A stretch of DNA of 64,000 bases from Flavobacterium potami (GCF_020026915.1 NZ_JAINUY010000002.1:1-64000); one strand, 5' to 3'; positions 9,229 through 18,122 are shown, numbered from the stretch's first letter. Notes: generated from the sequence alone by a model not told the origin. Program-made: numbers and translations.

Positions 9229-9258
9229 GTCATTTCGACGAAGGAGAGTCGAAATGAC
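9229..9258. repeat. Short perfect palindrome (gtcatttcgac)
   Basis: GTCATTTCGAC (9229-9239) pairs with GTCGAAATGAC (9248-9258) around an 8-base loop. The arms resemble the ends of the much larger inverted repeats at 36013-36140. This looks like a minimal member of that family. Confidence 0.7.
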
Positions 9259-9287
9259 AAAACTTGCGAGAGTTGTTGCGAAGTTTA

Positions 9288-9318
9288 GACCTGACAGGTT
9301 TTTAAAACCTGTCAGGTC
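9288..9318. repeat. GTTTTnAAAAC-core palindrome, copy 1
   Basis: A 31-base palindrome with arms GACCTGACAG / CTGTCAGGTC around GTTTTTAAAAC. The same 31 bases recur at 12015-12045. Both copies flank the GH115 gene. It could form a hairpin in the mRNA or be a REP-like element. Confidence 0.85.
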
Positions 9319-9405
9319 TGCCATGAGTAAAGTAAAACTGGTGAAAACTATGTGCATTTAAACAAGTGAAACACCTTTTTACAGACAAAGAAAATCTATG
9401 ATTCT

Positions 9406-12000
9406 ATGTGTTTAAAAATTAAAACATCCTATATCATCTCACTACTTTTCCTAATCGGGTTAAGCACAAAATTGCACGCCATAAATCCAGAGAAATATGT
9501 GGTCAATCAATCAGCAAGCGAAAATTTCCCTTTAGTTTCAAAAGGAAAAATAGCTTCGATTTTGCTGAGTGATAAAGATTATGCAGGAGTTTTAAAAGTG
9601 GCAGAACATTTAGAAAATGACATTTTTAAAGTTTCGGATTTACATCCAAAAAGGATTAAAAAGATTTCTGAGGCAGAAGATTTTGTTGTTATAATTGGAA
9701 CATTAGGAAAAAGCGAAATCATCGATCAATTAGCCAAAAAAGGAAAAATTGATAAAAATGCGCTTCAAGGAAAATGGGAAAAATTTACAACGCAGATTGT
9801 TGAAAATCCGTTTAAAGGAATCAAGAAAGCCGTGGTAATTGCAGGTTCAGACAAAAGAGGAACGATTTACGGAATTTACGATTTGTCAAATCAGATCGGA
9901 GTTTCGCCTTGGTATTTCTGGGCAGATGTTCCTGTGAAAAAACAATCAGAATTACATGTTTTGCCTGGAATTCATTCGCAAGGTGAGCCGAAAGTAAAAT
10001 ATCGTGGTATTTTTATAAATGATGAAGCTCCGGCTTTGACGGGTTGGGCTTTTGAAAAATACGGCGGATTCAATTCGAAATTCTATGATACTGTTTTTGA
10101 ATTGATTTTGAGGATGAAAGGCAATTATTTATGGCCAGCAATGTGGGGCAGAATGTTTTATGTCGAAGATCCGCAGAACGCTGTTTTGGCCGATGAATAT
10201 GGAATTGTGATGGGAACTTCGCATCATGAACCGTTGACAAGAGCGCATGCCGAATGGGGAAAAGCAAATGGGAAATGGGACTTTAGTAGCAATTCGGAAG
10301 CTTTGATTAATTTCTGGAAAGACGGAATTAAGAGAATGGGAAACAAAGAAACCCTTGTCACGATTGGCATGCGTGGCGATGGTGACGAACCCATGACGGA
10401 AGGAACGGCAATCGATTTGTTAGAAAATATTGTCAAAACCCAGCGAAATATCATTCAAGAAGTAACTAAAAAACCGATTGAAGAAACGCCCCAAATGTGG
10501 GCGCTTTACAAAGAAGTTCAAGATTATTACGATAAAGGAATGCGAGTTCCAGACGATGTAACGCTTTTATTGTGCGATGACAATTGGGGAAATATCCGCA
10601 AATTGCCAGAACTGAATGCTAAGCCCAGAAAAGGCGGTTACGGAATTTATTATCATTTTGATTATGTCGGTGGTCCGCGAAATTACAAATGGATTAATAC
10701 AAACCAAATCGAGCGAACTTGGGAGCAAATGGATTTGGCGTATCAATATGGAGTCGATAAAATTTGGATTGTAAATGTCGGCGATATTAAACCAATGGAA
10801 TTTCCGATCGAGTTCTTTTTAGATATGGCTTGGAATCCTGAAAAGTTTAACGCTGGAAATCTACAAGATTATTATGTGAATTGGGCAAAAGAGAATTTCG
10901 GAAATCAGTTTGCTGAAGAAATTGCCGAAATTTTAAAATTGTACACGAAATATAATGCGCGCAGAAAACCAGAATTGTTGGATGCTAAAACCTATAGCAT
11001 AACTAATTATAATGAAGCAGATCAAGTTGTTGCGGAATATCAAAAATTGGTTGAAAAAGCCAATTCGGTAAACGAAAAATTACAGCCAGAATATAAAGAC
11101 GCTTTTTATCAGCTGGTTTTGTTTCCAGTTTTGGCAAGTTCGAATTTGAATGAATTGTACGTGGCAACAGCTAAAAATCATTTGTATGCAGAAGAAGGAA
11201 ATGCTCTTGCAAATATGTATGCTGAAAAAGTAAAAGAATTGTTTGAAAAAGACAATGAGCTTACGAATTATTATCATACGAAATTATCAAACGGTAAATG
11301 GAATTATATGATGTCGCAGACGCATATTGGTTACGATAATTGGCAACAGCCAGAAAAAAATGTGATTCCGAAAACAATAGAAGTTTCAGATAAAGCTCAA
11401 TCGAAAGTTTCTGTTGAAAATTCGCCAAAAGCTGAACCATCAATTAATAAAAATTTAGATGGTGTTCACGGTTTTGTTGAGAACGACGGTTATATTTCAA
11501 TAGAAAGCAAAAATTATTCAAAAGTTATAAATTCAGATTCTTTAAAATGGACTGTAATTCCGAATTTAGGTAAAACAGATTCGGGAATAACCATAAAACC
11601 TTCGAATATTCAGCCGATTGAAATTTCAGAACAATCGCCAAGATTAGAATATGATGTTCATTTTTTCAGTAAAGGAAAAGTAAAGGTAAAAGCCTATTTT
11701 TCACCGACAATCAATTTCAAAATGGGCAACGGATTGAAATACGGAATTGCTTTCGACTCAGAAAAACCACAAATCATGAACCTCAACGCAGATTCGACAG
11801 AGAAAAACTGGGCAGAATCGGTTGCGAATAATATTAAGATTATAAGCTCGACGCATCAAATAGAAAATGCAGGAAATCATGTTTTGCAAATTTATGCGAT
11901 TGATTCGGCTTTAGTGCTTCAGAAAATTGTAATTGAAACGGAAGAAGGGAAAGTTTTGGAGTCGTATTTAGGACCGCCGGAGAGTTTTAGGAAGGAATAA
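9406..12000 (+). CDS. GH115 xylan alpha-1,2-glucuronidase, secreted
   Basis: An 864-residue protein with an N-terminal signal sequence (hydrophobic ~8-25). GH115 features are visible in order: an N-terminal domain with IIGTLGKSEII and AGSDKRGTIYGIYDLS, then the (beta/alpha)8 domain with PWYFWADVP, YRGIFINDEAPALTGW, LKGNYLWPAMWG-like LRMKGNYLWPAMWGRMF, GTSHHEPL, MRGDGDEPM and WIVNVGDIKP, a helical region, and a C-terminal sandwich after ~690. GH115 removes (methyl)glucuronate from internal as well as terminal xyloses, complementing GH67. It is flanked by identical 31-base palindromes and lies in the GH67-UxuA-GH10 run. Confidence 0.94.
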   Translation: MCLKIKTSYIISLLFLIGLSTKLHAINPEKYVVNQSASENFPLVSKGKIASILLSDKDYAGVLKVAEHLENDIFKVSDLHPKRIKKISEAEDFVVIIGTLGKSEIIDQLAKKGKIDKNALQGKWEKFTTQIVENPFKGIKKAVVIAGSDKRGTIYGIYDLSNQIGVSPWYFWADVPVKKQSELHVLPGIHSQGEPKVKYRGIFINDEAPALTGWAFEKYGGFNSKFYDTVFELILRMKGNYLWPAMWGRMFYVEDPQNAVLADEYGIVMGTSHHEPLTRAHAEWGKANGKWDFSSNSEALINFWKDGIKRMGNKETLVTIGMRGDGDEPMTEGTAIDLLENIVKTQRNIIQEVTKKPIEETPQMWALYKEVQDYYDKGMRVPDDVTLLLCDDNWGNIRKLPELNAKPRKGGYGIYYHFDYVGGPRNYKWINTNQIERTWEQMDLAYQYGVDKIWIVNVGDIKPMEFPIEFFLDMAWNPEKFNAGNLQDYYVNWAKENFGNQFAEEIAEILKLYTKYNARRKPELLDAKTYSITNYNEADQVVAEYQKLVEKANSVNEKLQPEYKDAFYQLVLFPVLASSNLNELYVATAKNHLYAEEGNALANMYAEKVKELFEKDNELTNYYHTKLSNGKWNYMMSQTHIGYDNWQQPEKNVIPKTIEVSDKAQSKVSVENSPKAEPSINKNLDGVHGFVENDGYISIESKNYSKVINSDSLKWTVIPNLGKTDSGITIKPSNIQPIEISEQSPRLEYDVHFFSKGKVKVKAYFSPTINFKMGNGLKYGIAFDSEKPQIMNLNADSTEKNWAESVANNIKIISSTHQIENAGNHVLQIYAIDSALVLQKIVIETEEGKVLESYLGPPESFRKE

Positions 12001-12014
12001 TTATTACGGATTTA

Positions 12015-12045
12015 GACCTGACAGGTTTTTAAAACCTGTCAGGTC
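12015..12045. repeat. GTTTTnAAAAC-core palindrome, copy 2
   Basis: Identical over 31 bases to 9288-9318 and placed directly after the GH115 stop codon and before the GH10 gene. Identity between copies suggests recent spread or conversion. Confidence 0.85.
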
Positions 12046-12085
12046 TACGTCGAAGGAAAACTTTTAACTATTTAAACCAAAAGAT

Positions 12086-13195
12086 ATGAAATTCATTAAA
12101 CCTTACTTATTTGCCGTCACGACCTTACTGGCAGTAAGTTGTACTTCGCAAAAAGAAACCGCTTCATTAAAAGATGCTTATAAAAACGATTTCTATATTG
12201 GAACTGCTTTAAGTGCAGATCAAATTGAAGTAAAAAAAGTTAAGGAAGATTCGCTGATTCGTAAAGAATTCAATGCTATTACAGCTGAGAATATTATGAA
12301 ATCAATGTACACGCATCCGGAGAAAGACAAATATGATTTTGCTTTATCTGATAAATTTGTGGCGTATGGTGAAAAGAATAAAATGTTCATTCACGGACAT
12401 ACTTTGATTTGGCACAGCCAATTAGCGCCTTGGATGGAGAAAATTGCTGACAGCACAGAAATGAAAGCTTTTATGCAAGATCACATTAATACAATTGTTT
12501 CAAAATACAAAGGAAAAATCAATTCTTGGGATGTTGTAAACGAAGCTTTAAATGAAGACGGAACTTTAAGACAATCGGTTTTCTTGAAAACATTGGGAGA
12601 GAAATATCTAGTTGATGCTTTTAAATTAGCAGCAAAAGCAGATCCGAAAGCCGAATTGTATTATAACGATTATAATATCGAAGAACCAGCAAAAAGAGTA
12701 GGCGCAATTGCTTTAATCAAAAAAATAAAAGCAGAAGGAGGAAAGGTTGACGGAGTTGGAATTCAAGGACATTGGAGATTAAACAGTCCGTCAATAGAAG
12801 AAATTGAAAAAAGCATTTTAGAATATTCTGCTTTAGGAGTTAAAGTAGCGTTTACTGAATTGGACATTACAGTTTTACCAAATCCGTGGGACTTAAAAGG
12901 AGCAGAGATCAGTCAGAAATTTGAAGGAAGTGCAAAAATGAATCCGTACCCAAAAGCATTGCCAGATTCTATTCAAAACAAGCTTGCAGAACGTTACGCT
13001 TCAATTTTTAAATTATTTTTGAAACACAAAGATAAAATTAGCAGAGTTACTTTTTGGGGCGTTCACGACGGACAATCTTGGTTAAACGATTGGCCAATAA
13101 AAGGAAGAACAAATTATCCTTTGCCGTTTGATAAAGACTTGAGGCATAAAAAAGCGTACGATAGTCTTTTAAAACTTAAAGAAACTAAAGAATAA
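12086..13195 (+). CDS. GH10 endo-beta-1,4-xylanase, lipoprotein
   Basis: A 369-residue GH10 enzyme with a lipoprotein signal (Cys ~19, LLAVSC). Family motifs are HGHTLIWHSQ (~103-112), SWDVVNEA with acid/base Glu153, LYYNDYNIE, and VAFTELDI with nucleophile Glu258, then WGVHDGQSWL. It has a single catalytic domain and no binding module, so it likely cuts imported xylo-oligosaccharides in the periplasm or at a membrane face. A second GH10 with inserted binding modules is at 29852; the pair suggests one surface and one periplasmic enzyme. Confidence 0.95.
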   Translation: MKFIKPYLFAVTTLLAVSCTSQKETASLKDAYKNDFYIGTALSADQIEVKKVKEDSLIRKEFNAITAENIMKSMYTHPEKDKYDFALSDKFVAYGEKNKMFIHGHTLIWHSQLAPWMEKIADSTEMKAFMQDHINTIVSKYKGKINSWDVVNEALNEDGTLRQSVFLKTLGEKYLVDAFKLAAKADPKAELYYNDYNIEEPAKRVGAIALIKKIKAEGGKVDGVGIQGHWRLNSPSIEEIEKSILEYSALGVKVAFTELDITVLPNPWDLKGAEISQKFEGSAKMNPYPKALPDSIQNKLAERYASIFKLFLKHKDKISRVTFWGVHDGQSWLNDWPIKGRTNYPLPFDKDLRHKKAYDSLLKLKETKE

Positions 13196-13231
13196 ATACT
13201 AAAAAAGCCTAATTTTTGATAAATTGATCAA

Positions 13232-13319
13232 CAATCGGTTGTGGTTTGAAAAATAACTTAAATAAAGTAAACTAAATTTGCATAATATGTTTTTTTGTCT
13301 AATTTTACACAACCGATTG
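13232..13319 (+). promoter_or_regulatory. Promoter of the symporter gene flanked by two LacI-type operators
   Basis: Two exact copies of the palindrome occur: CAATCGGTTG at 13232-13241 and CAACCGATTG at 13310-13319, with centres 78 bases apart. Between them TTTG (13277-13280) and TAATTTTA (13300-13307) are separated by 19 bases, matching the Bacteroidetes -33/-7 pattern with one -7 mismatch. The downstream operator covers the expected start site. This is a textbook layout for repression with DNA looping, inferred from sequence only. Confidence 0.7.
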
Positions 13320-13339
13320 TTTAAGTGGAATTTCTCGTT

Positions 13340-13426
13340 CCTGTAAGGTTTTCAAAACCTTGTAGGTATGATTAAAGAGCACTTTTAAAGGAATAGTGAA
13401 CCTACAAGGTTTTGAAAACCTTGCAG
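13340..13426. repeat. Pair of GTTTTnAAAAC-core palindromes in the symporter leader
   Basis: CCTGTAAGGTTTTCAAAACC (start of 13340-13367) and the inverted copy ACCTACAAGGTTTTGAAAAC (start of 13400-13426) are each near-palindromic and are also inverted relative to each other. They lie between the predicted start site and the ATG at 13452, so they would be in the 5' untranslated RNA and could form alternative hairpins. Confidence 0.75.
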
Positions 13427-13451
13427 GAGTAGAAACTAACTAACCAACAAA

Positions 13452-14903
13452 ATGACCACAAACCCAAGAATGACTAACATTTCACAAAAACTATCCATCA
13501 AAGAAAAAATTGGATACAGCTTAGGGGACTTAGCAGCCAATTTGGTTTTTCAGACTTTGATGACGTATCTGGCGTATTTTTACACCGATATTTATGGCTT
13601 ATCGCCAACCGATTCTTCAATCATTATGTTGATCGTTGGTTTGATTGCTGCTTTTATTTTTAATCCGATTATTGGAGTTTTGGCAGACCGAACAAGTACC
13701 AAATGGGGAAAATTTCGACCTTGGATTTTAATAACCGCCATTCCGCTTGGAGTTGTGGCTTTATTAGCATTTTCAACTCCTGATTTCTCTTATAAAGGAA
13801 AAGTAATTTATGCGGTCATAACCTATACTTTATTATTGCTTTTTTATGCTGCGAATAATTTACCTTATTCAGCTTTAAGCGGTGTAATTACAGGCGATAT
13901 GAAAGAACGAAACAGTATGTCATCGTACCGTTTTGTGGCAGTTATGTTTGCTCAGTTTTTCGTTCAGGTTTTTATGCTCGGCATTATAAAAAGTGCTGGA
14001 AACGGCGATAAAGCAGTCGGAATCGAGAAAGTAATGACCGCGCTGGCAATTATTGGAACAATCATGCTTTTAATTACGTTTTTAACGACCAAAGAAAGAA
14101 TTATTCCAAAACCTGAACAAAAGTCGAGCGTTAAAGAAGACTTGAGCGATTTGATTAAAAACAGACCTTGGGTAATTATGCTTACGCTGACTACTTTAGT
14201 TTTTGTGACTTTGGCTATGAAAGGCGGTTCGTATGTGTATTATTTTGAGAATTACGTGAACAAAGAACAATTAGCTGTTTTTATCCAGCCAATATTAGAT
14301 TTTTTAACTACAATTGGATTGAATCATTTTGGAAATGATCCAGTTTCTGCAGGCTTTGGTTTATTCAATGCGGGTGGCATTATCTTTATGATTGTCGGCA
14401 TTACATTGTCTAAAAATCTGGCAGACAAATACGGAAAACGAAATGTCTTTGGAGTATTTTTATTCATTTCGACTTTATTCATTATTGCTTTTTATTTCTT
14501 CCCGCCAGCGTCAATCGGATTGATGTTTTTCTCTCAAATCTTACACGGTTTTTTCTACGGAATCACAATTCCAATTCTTTGGGCAATGATTGCTGATGTT
14601 GCCGATTATTCAGAATGGCTGAATAACCGTCGAGCCACTGCGATTATTTTCTCTGCCATGATGGTTGGACTGAAAACTGGATTAAGTGTTGGAGGAGCTT
14701 TAACAACCTTATTTTTAGGTTATTTTCATTACGTTCCAAATGCTTCTCAACAATCAGAAACAGCCGTAAACGGAATAAAATTACTAGTGAGTATTTTCCC
14801 TGCAATCCCTTTTTTAATCGGAGCTGGATTGCTGTTTTTCTATAAAATCAATAAAGAAATGGAAGTGCAAATTGAAACAGACCTTAAACAAAGAAGAACT
14901 TAA
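13452..14903 (+). CDS. GPH-family sugar:cation symporter (MFS), probable xylo-oligosaccharide transporter
   Basis: A 483-residue membrane protein with about 12 hydrophobic segments. The N-terminal EKIGYSLGDLAANLVFQ and loop 2-3 GVLADRTSTKWGKFRPWI (Asp and Arg of the cation site) are characteristic of the glycoside-pentoside-hexuronide (MelB/XynB) family, as is NLPYSALSGVITGDMKERN. These carriers import glycosides with Na+ or H+. Next to GH10 and cytoplasmic GH43, xylobiose or xylo-oligosaccharides are the likely substrate. A later ATG at residue 7 could be the true start. Two operators flank its promoter. Confidence 0.93.
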   Translation: MTTNPRMTNISQKLSIKEKIGYSLGDLAANLVFQTLMTYLAYFYTDIYGLSPTDSSIIMLIVGLIAAFIFNPIIGVLADRTSTKWGKFRPWILITAIPLGVVALLAFSTPDFSYKGKVIYAVITYTLLLLFYAANNLPYSALSGVITGDMKERNSMSSYRFVAVMFAQFFVQVFMLGIIKSAGNGDKAVGIEKVMTALAIIGTIMLLITFLTTKERIIPKPEQKSSVKEDLSDLIKNRPWVIMLTLTTLVFVTLAMKGGSYVYYFENYVNKEQLAVFIQPILDFLTTIGLNHFGNDPVSAGFGLFNAGGIIFMIVGITLSKNLADKYGKRNVFGVFLFISTLFIIAFYFFPPASIGLMFFSQILHGFFYGITIPILWAMIADVADYSEWLNNRRATAIIFSAMMVGLKTGLSVGGALTTLFLGYFHYVPNASQQSETAVNGIKLLVSIFPAIPFLIGAGLLFFYKINKEMEVQIETDLKQRRT

Positions 14904-14924
14904 TTATTTAAACAAAATAGCACT

Positions 14925-15959
14925 ATGCCTGAAGATAGCATTGAACACATTGATTTCAAGGAAATTGATGAACTGGCGATTTCAAAGCCTTTAGTATCAC
15001 ATATTTATACAGCCGATCCTTCGGCGCATGTATTCAATGGTAAAATTTATATTTATCCGTCGCACGATATTGATGCTGGAATTCCGTTTAACGATAACGG
15101 CGATCATTTCGGCATGCAAGATTATCACGTTTTTTCGATGGAAGATATTGCATCAGAAGCTGTAGATAATGGCGTTGCGTTACACGTAGATGACGTTGCT
15201 TGGGCTGAAAAACAAATGTGGGCGCCTGATGCAGCTTGTAAAAATGGAAAGTACTATTTGTATTTCCCCGCGAAACGTGCCAACGGAATTTTCCAGATTG
15301 GAGTGGCGATTTCAGATTCTCCAGTTGGGCCTTTTGTTCCAGAAAAAGAAGCAATAAAAGGAAGCTATAGTATTGATCCAGCGGTTTTTGAAGATGAAGA
15401 TGGCAAACACTATATCTATTTTGGAGGAATTTGGGGCGGACAGCTTCAGAAATACCGAAATAACCAATACGACGAGAATAACGAAGAACCAACAGCAGAC
15501 GAAAAAGAGTTAGGACCTATCGTGGCTAGACTTCGAGAAGATATGCTGGAATTTGACGAAGAACCTAAAGAGATTTTAATTCTGGATGAAAAGGGAGAAG
15601 TTATAAAAGCAGGCGATAACGATCGTCGTTTTTTTGAAGCTTCTTGGGTTCATAAGTACAACGGAAAATATTATTTCTCTTATTCAACTGGAGATACACA
15701 TTTTATCTGTTATGGAATTGGAGATAATCCTTATGGACCTTTTACCTATCAAGGAAGAATCCTAAATCCGGTTGTGGGTTGGACATCGCATCATTCGATT
15801 TGCGAAGTAGAAGGCGAATGGTATTTGTTTTATCATGATTCAAGTCTATCAAAAGGGGTAACGCATTTGCGAAGCATGAAAGTAACAAAAATCGATTATT
15901 TAGAAGACGGTTCGATTATTACGATTGATCCTTACGGAATAAGAAGATTGATTGATTAA
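14925..15959 (+). CDS. GH43 beta-xylosidase / alpha-L-arabinofuranosidase, cytoplasmic
   Basis: A 344-residue single-domain GH43 protein without signal peptide. The five-bladed propeller signatures are TADPSAHVFNGK (Asp31, base), SYSIDPAVFEDEDG (Asp151, pKa modulator) and RFFEASWVHKYNGKYYFSY (Glu238, acid). HPHHS-like WTSHHSICEVEGEWYLFYHD is also seen. It resembles short GH43 enzymes of Bacteroidetes xylan loci. It starts 21 bases after the symporter, so the two are probably co-transcribed: sugars brought in would be hydrolysed in the cytoplasm. Confidence 0.93.
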   Translation: MPEDSIEHIDFKEIDELAISKPLVSHIYTADPSAHVFNGKIYIYPSHDIDAGIPFNDNGDHFGMQDYHVFSMEDIASEAVDNGVALHVDDVAWAEKQMWAPDAACKNGKYYLYFPAKRANGIFQIGVAISDSPVGPFVPEKEAIKGSYSIDPAVFEDEDGKHYIYFGGIWGGQLQKYRNNQYDENNEEPTADEKELGPIVARLREDMLEFDEEPKEILILDEKGEVIKAGDNDRRFFEASWVHKYNGKYYFSYSTGDTHFICYGIGDNPYGPFTYQGRILNPVVGWTSHHSICEVEGEWYLFYHDSSLSKGVTHLRSMKVTKIDYLEDGSIITIDPYGIRRLID

Positions 15960-15963
15960 GAAT

Positions 15964-17700
15964 ATGATAAGAAGAAAAACAGGTTTAAAAATTGTTGCAG
16001 TAGTCCTTTTGATGAGTGCTATTTCTTCGTGTAAAAAAATTTCACAAAAATCACAATCGGTTGTGTATTCCGATTATGTTGCTTTTGATTGGTTTGATTA
16101 CCGAGGAAATGATGACGCGTATCAAAATGTATCGAATTCAGATGCTAATTATTTAAATCCTGTTTTGGCTGGTTTTTATCCTGATCCTACAATTTGCAGG
16201 GTTGAAGATAAGTTTTACTTGGTCAATTCTTCTTTTTGCTATTTTCCTGGATTGCCCATTTTTGAAAGCACCGATTTAGTGCATTGGAAACAAATCGGAA
16301 ATATTATCAATCGTGCTGAACAAGCTGATTTTGGTAATTCCCGTTTATCAGGTGGTATGTACGCGCCGACAATTCGCTACCATAAAGGAATATTTTATGT
16401 GATTTGCACCAATGTAAGCGGTGTCGGAAATTTTATTGTTACGGCTAAAAATCCTGCTGGACCTTGGTCAAATCTGATTGTACTTCCTGAGGTTAACGGA
16501 ATCGATCCTGATCTCTTTTTTGACGAAGATGGAAAAGTTTATATTACGCATAACGGACTTCCGCCCAATAATATTTCGGTTCATGACGGCCATCGCGCCA
16601 TTTACATGCTGGAATACGATTTGGAAACACAAAAAACCACAACAAAGCCCAAATTAGTTATTAACGGCGGAACCGATATGTCTAAAAAGCCCGTTTGGAT
16701 CGAAGGTCCGCATGTGCTTAAAAAGAACGGATTTTACTACTTAATCTGCGCTCAAGGCGGAACAGGTTTCAACCATTCAGAAGTTGTTTTTAGAAGTAAA
16801 ACCATTTATGGCCCTTACGAAAGTTACGCTCAGAATCCGATTTTAACGCAGTCGCATTTAGATCCGAATCGTAAAAATCAAGTTTCTACAACAGGTCATG
16901 CCGATTTTGTAGAATTGCCAAACGGCGATTGGTGGTCGGTATTTTTAGGATGCAGACCTTACGGGCCAGATTTATACAATTTAGGCAGAGAAACGTTTAT
17001 GATGCCAGTAGAATGGAAAAACGATTGGCCAGAAATTGTTGGCGGAAATGAACCGATTCCGATGATTCATAAACGCCCGAATTTGCCTCTTTCGAAAGAA
17101 AAAACAGAGCCTCTGAATGGGAATTTCGTTTCAAAAGACGATTTTAATTCGAATGAATTGGATTTTAAATGGAGTTTTATCAGAACGCCAAAAGAGAAAT
17201 GGTACGAACTGGTTAATGGAAAATTGCTAATAAAGCCAAGACCAGAATCGATTCATACGGAAAGTAATTTTTCTTTTATTGGAAGAAGACAGCATCATTT
17301 AAAATTTGAAGCTTCGGTAAAGTTAGAATTCAATCCGAAAGATAATTTAGAAGTAGCGGGTTTGACTGCTTTTCAAAATGAAAAACATTATTTTTTGGTT
17401 GGAAAACGTCTGAATGCAGATAATAAATTGGAAGTTTTTGTGGAAAGAACAGCTTCTAAAATTAATGAAGGGAAATCTGAAATTATTTCTAAAAAAGAAC
17501 TTTTAGATACTGATAAACCTTTATTTGTAAAGATTGAAGGGAACGGAAGATTATATAGTTTTTATTTTAAAACCGCTGAAAAAGCAGAATGGAATTTATT
17601 GATTAAAGATGTCGATGGTTCTATTTTGAGTACCAAAGAGGCTGGTGGTTTTGTGGGGACTTATTTGGGGATGTATGCTTCTGGGAAGCATTTTGATTAA
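15964..17700 (+). CDS. GH43 beta-xylosidase with C-terminal sandwich domain, lipoprotein
   Basis: I start at ATG 15964, giving 578 residues, just past the stop of the previous GH43; an in-frame TTG at 15952 would overlap it. The N-terminus is a lipoprotein signal (AISSC, Cys ~23). The propeller starts at NPVLAGFYPDPTI (base Asp ~74); VNGIDPDLFFDEDGKVYITH supplies the second Asp and WIEGPHVLKKNGFYYLI the acid Glu. Residues ~390-578 form a lectin-like beta-sandwich seen in XynB-type beta-xylosidases. It should act in the periplasm on xylo- or arabino-oligosaccharides. A copy of CAATCGGTTG lies inside the gene near codon 31. Confidence 0.93.
   Translation: MIRRKTGLKIVAVVLLMSAISSCKKISQKSQSVVYSDYVAFDWFDYRGNDDAYQNVSNSDANYLNPVLAGFYPDPTICRVEDKFYLVNSSFCYFPGLPIFESTDLVHWKQIGNIINRAEQADFGNSRLSGGMYAPTIRYHKGIFYVICTNVSGVGNFIVTAKNPAGPWSNLIVLPEVNGIDPDLFFDEDGKVYITHNGLPPNNISVHDGHRAIYMLEYDLETQKTTTKPKLVINGGTDMSKKPVWIEGPHVLKKNGFYYLICAQGGTGFNHSEVVFRSKTIYGPYESYAQNPILTQSHLDPNRKNQVSTTGHADFVELPNGDWWSVFLGCRPYGPDLYNLGRETFMMPVEWKNDWPEIVGGNEPIPMIHKRPNLPLSKEKTEPLNGNFVSKDDFNSNELDFKWSFIRTPKEKWYELVNGKLLIKPRPESIHTESNFSFIGRRQHHLKFEASVKLEFNPKDNLEVAGLTAFQNEKHYFLVGKRLNADNKLEVFVERTASKINEGKSEIISKKELLDTDKPLFVKIEGNGRLYSFYFKTAEKAEWNLLIKDVDGSILSTKEAGGFVGTYLGMYASGKHFD
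16054..16063. promoter_or_regulatory. Intragenic copy of the LacI-type operator
   Basis: CAATCGGTTG, identical to the intergenic operators, lies 91 bases into the GH43 coding sequence (…SQSVV… codons). It could be a roadblock or auxiliary site. It could also be chance, although an exact 10-base match is rare. Confidence 0.35.
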
Positions 17701-17716
17701 GACTTTCGCTTAGTAT

Positions 17717-17814
17717 GTCATCCTGACGAAGGAAGGATCACACGCGGGATTCGACAAAGATTGACGACATTCTGTGTGGAGTTTCTAGTGTGATCCTTCC
17801 TTCGTCAGGATGAC
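17717..17814. repeat. Large inverted repeat with 27-base perfect arms
   Basis: 17717-17743 (starting GTCATCCTGACGAAGGAAGG) is the exact reverse complement of 17788-17814. It lies directly after the GH43 stop. Hairpin potential is strong and it may end the operon transcript. It belongs to the 'TGTCATCCTGA / TGTCATTTCGA' palindrome group found four more times in the window. Confidence 0.85.
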
Positions 17815-17929
17815 AAAACTGGTCGTATAAGTTGGAAAGGATAACCTTTGCGTTCTTTGCGTAAACCTTCGCGAACTTTGCGGTTAAATCATGTTGCTGA
17901 AGTTTTTGGAAAAATAATGCCTCGTCATT

Positions 17930-18040
17930 TCTTGTGAAACCGTTCGCGTGAGGGATAGAAGTGGAAAGCCCACAGCCGCGAGGAACGAGCAGGCGAGGAC
18001 TTGAAACGGATAGCCCGACCCGGAGGGGCACGCCCAAATT
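17930..18040. repeat. GC-rich intergenic block, includes copy B of the GC-rich element
   Basis: About 110 bases of unusually GC-rich sequence (AGCCCACAGCCGCGAGGAAC..., CCCGACCCGGAGGGGCACG) stand out from AT-rich flanks. 18003-18035 aligns with 161-193. No plausible reading frame with a known product. It appears to be a dispersed repeat or a structured non-coding element. The 17815-17930 stretch holds ctttgcg-type repeats only. Confidence 0.5.
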
Positions 18041-18122
18041 ATTTAGATTAACACATTTAAAAAAATAACAATTTTAAGATAAAAAATAATTTTTTGTAAA
18101 AGATTTTTGTCTACTTTAGCAT

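Noticed and set aside
13595..13604. CAACCGATTC near the start of the symporter gene
   Set aside because: The last position breaks the palindrome, so it is probably chance.
15088..15492. 134-codon minus-strand frame inside the GH43 gene
   Set aside because: It is a shadow of a well-supported GH43 gene, with no family motif and atypical composition.
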